From Chitinophagaceae bacterium (GTDB lineage Bacteria; Bacteroidota; Bacteroidia; Chitinophagales; Chitinophagaceae): DNA of 5,325 nt. A model generated the notes under the pieces. The model saw only the letters and a list, made by a program, of their open reading frames with translations, was not told the origin of the DNA and did no database searches. Position numbers and translations under genes: made by a program. Below are positions 5,283 to 5,325 of this stretch, in pieces (the first letter of the stretch is position 1; each line of letters opens with the position of its first letter). The stretch is from contig JADLEN010000131.1 in assembly GCA_020846105.1 (NCBI GenBank), positions 1 to 5,325 of the forward strand. The letters are read 5' to 3'.

Positions 5283-5325
5283 TTGTATTTTGTCAGCAAT
5301 CATATTGCTTTTGACAAAGATACAA
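5283..5325. repeat. Long imperfect palindrome containing a promoter box
   Basis: The left arm TTGTATTTTGTCAGCAAT (5283-5300) is matched base for base by the reverse complement of 5304-5325, except for one extra base (5319) and three extra bases (5309-5311) in the right arm. The arms are separated by CAT (5301-5303). The right arm carries the minus-strand -7 box. It runs to the window edge and may continue. It could be an operator, a divergent promoter or a leader hairpin. Confidence 0.6.
5315..5322 (-). promoter_or_regulatory. Candidate -7 box (TATCTTTG) for the helical-protein gene
   Basis: The minus strand reads TATCTTTG, matching TAnnTTTG, 61 nt before the ATG at 5253. Transcription would start near 5308-5311. 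The leader would then open with the stem AGCAAT/ATTGCT (5295-5300 with 5304-5309), a 6-bp hairpin with a 3-nt loop at or very near the 5' end. The -33 region lies beyond the window edge. Confidence 0.5.

Noticed and set aside
1..5325. CRISPR array, tRNA or rRNA gene, insertion sequence, toxin-antitoxin or phage gene
   Set aside because: No spaced direct repeats, no recognisable RNA gene sequence, no transposase or integrase motifs and no small paired genes were seen on either strand.

Overview
The window looks like ordinary chromosome from a member of the Bacteroidota. Four observations point there. Gene starts lack Shine-Dalgarno sequences. Intergenic regions carry boxes matching the Bacteroidota -7 promoter element TAnnTTTG. 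There is a secreted protein with a carboxypeptidase-regulatory-like (CarboxypepD_reg-like) domain, and a small helical protein of a type I associate with this phylum. GC content is low on the left (17 of 60 bases at 61-120) and higher on the right (35 of 60 at 4441-4500). No rRNA, tRNA, CRISPR array, transposase or integrase was seen. I cannot name the genus.

Layout. Bases 1-1106 (+) hold the 3' part of a class I photolyase gene cut by the left edge. Bases 1124-2371 (+) encode a coiled-coil DUF2130 protein with a predicted PD-(D/E)XK nuclease core, only 17 nt downstream. Bases 2460-3089 (+) encode a nitroreductase-family flavoprotein. It overlaps by 4 nt, tail to tail, with a Nudix hydrolase of the CoA pyrophosphatase type (3721-3086, -). 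A divergent intergenic region of 108 nt (3722-3829) has one -7-like box for each direction and a 13-bp inverted repeat. It separates the Nudix gene from a secreted CarboxypepD_reg-like protein (3830-4543, +). That gene converges on an uncharacterised helical protein (5253-4588, -), whose upstream region at the right edge holds a -7-like box inside a long imperfect palindrome.

How the genes fit together. The photolyase and DUF2130 genes may be one transcript, and both products plausibly act on DNA. The nitroreductase and Nudix enzymes are redox and nucleotide-metabolite housekeeping enzymes with no evident shared pathway. The last two genes are conserved-looking Bacteroidota proteins of unknown function, and their convergent arrangement gives no functional link. 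I see no clear new multi-gene system. The most interesting signals are the two promoter-associated inverted repeats, the photolyase/DUF2130 pairing, the two unknown proteins, and an excess of the palindrome GCTAGC together with preference for the usually rare ATA isoleucine codon.
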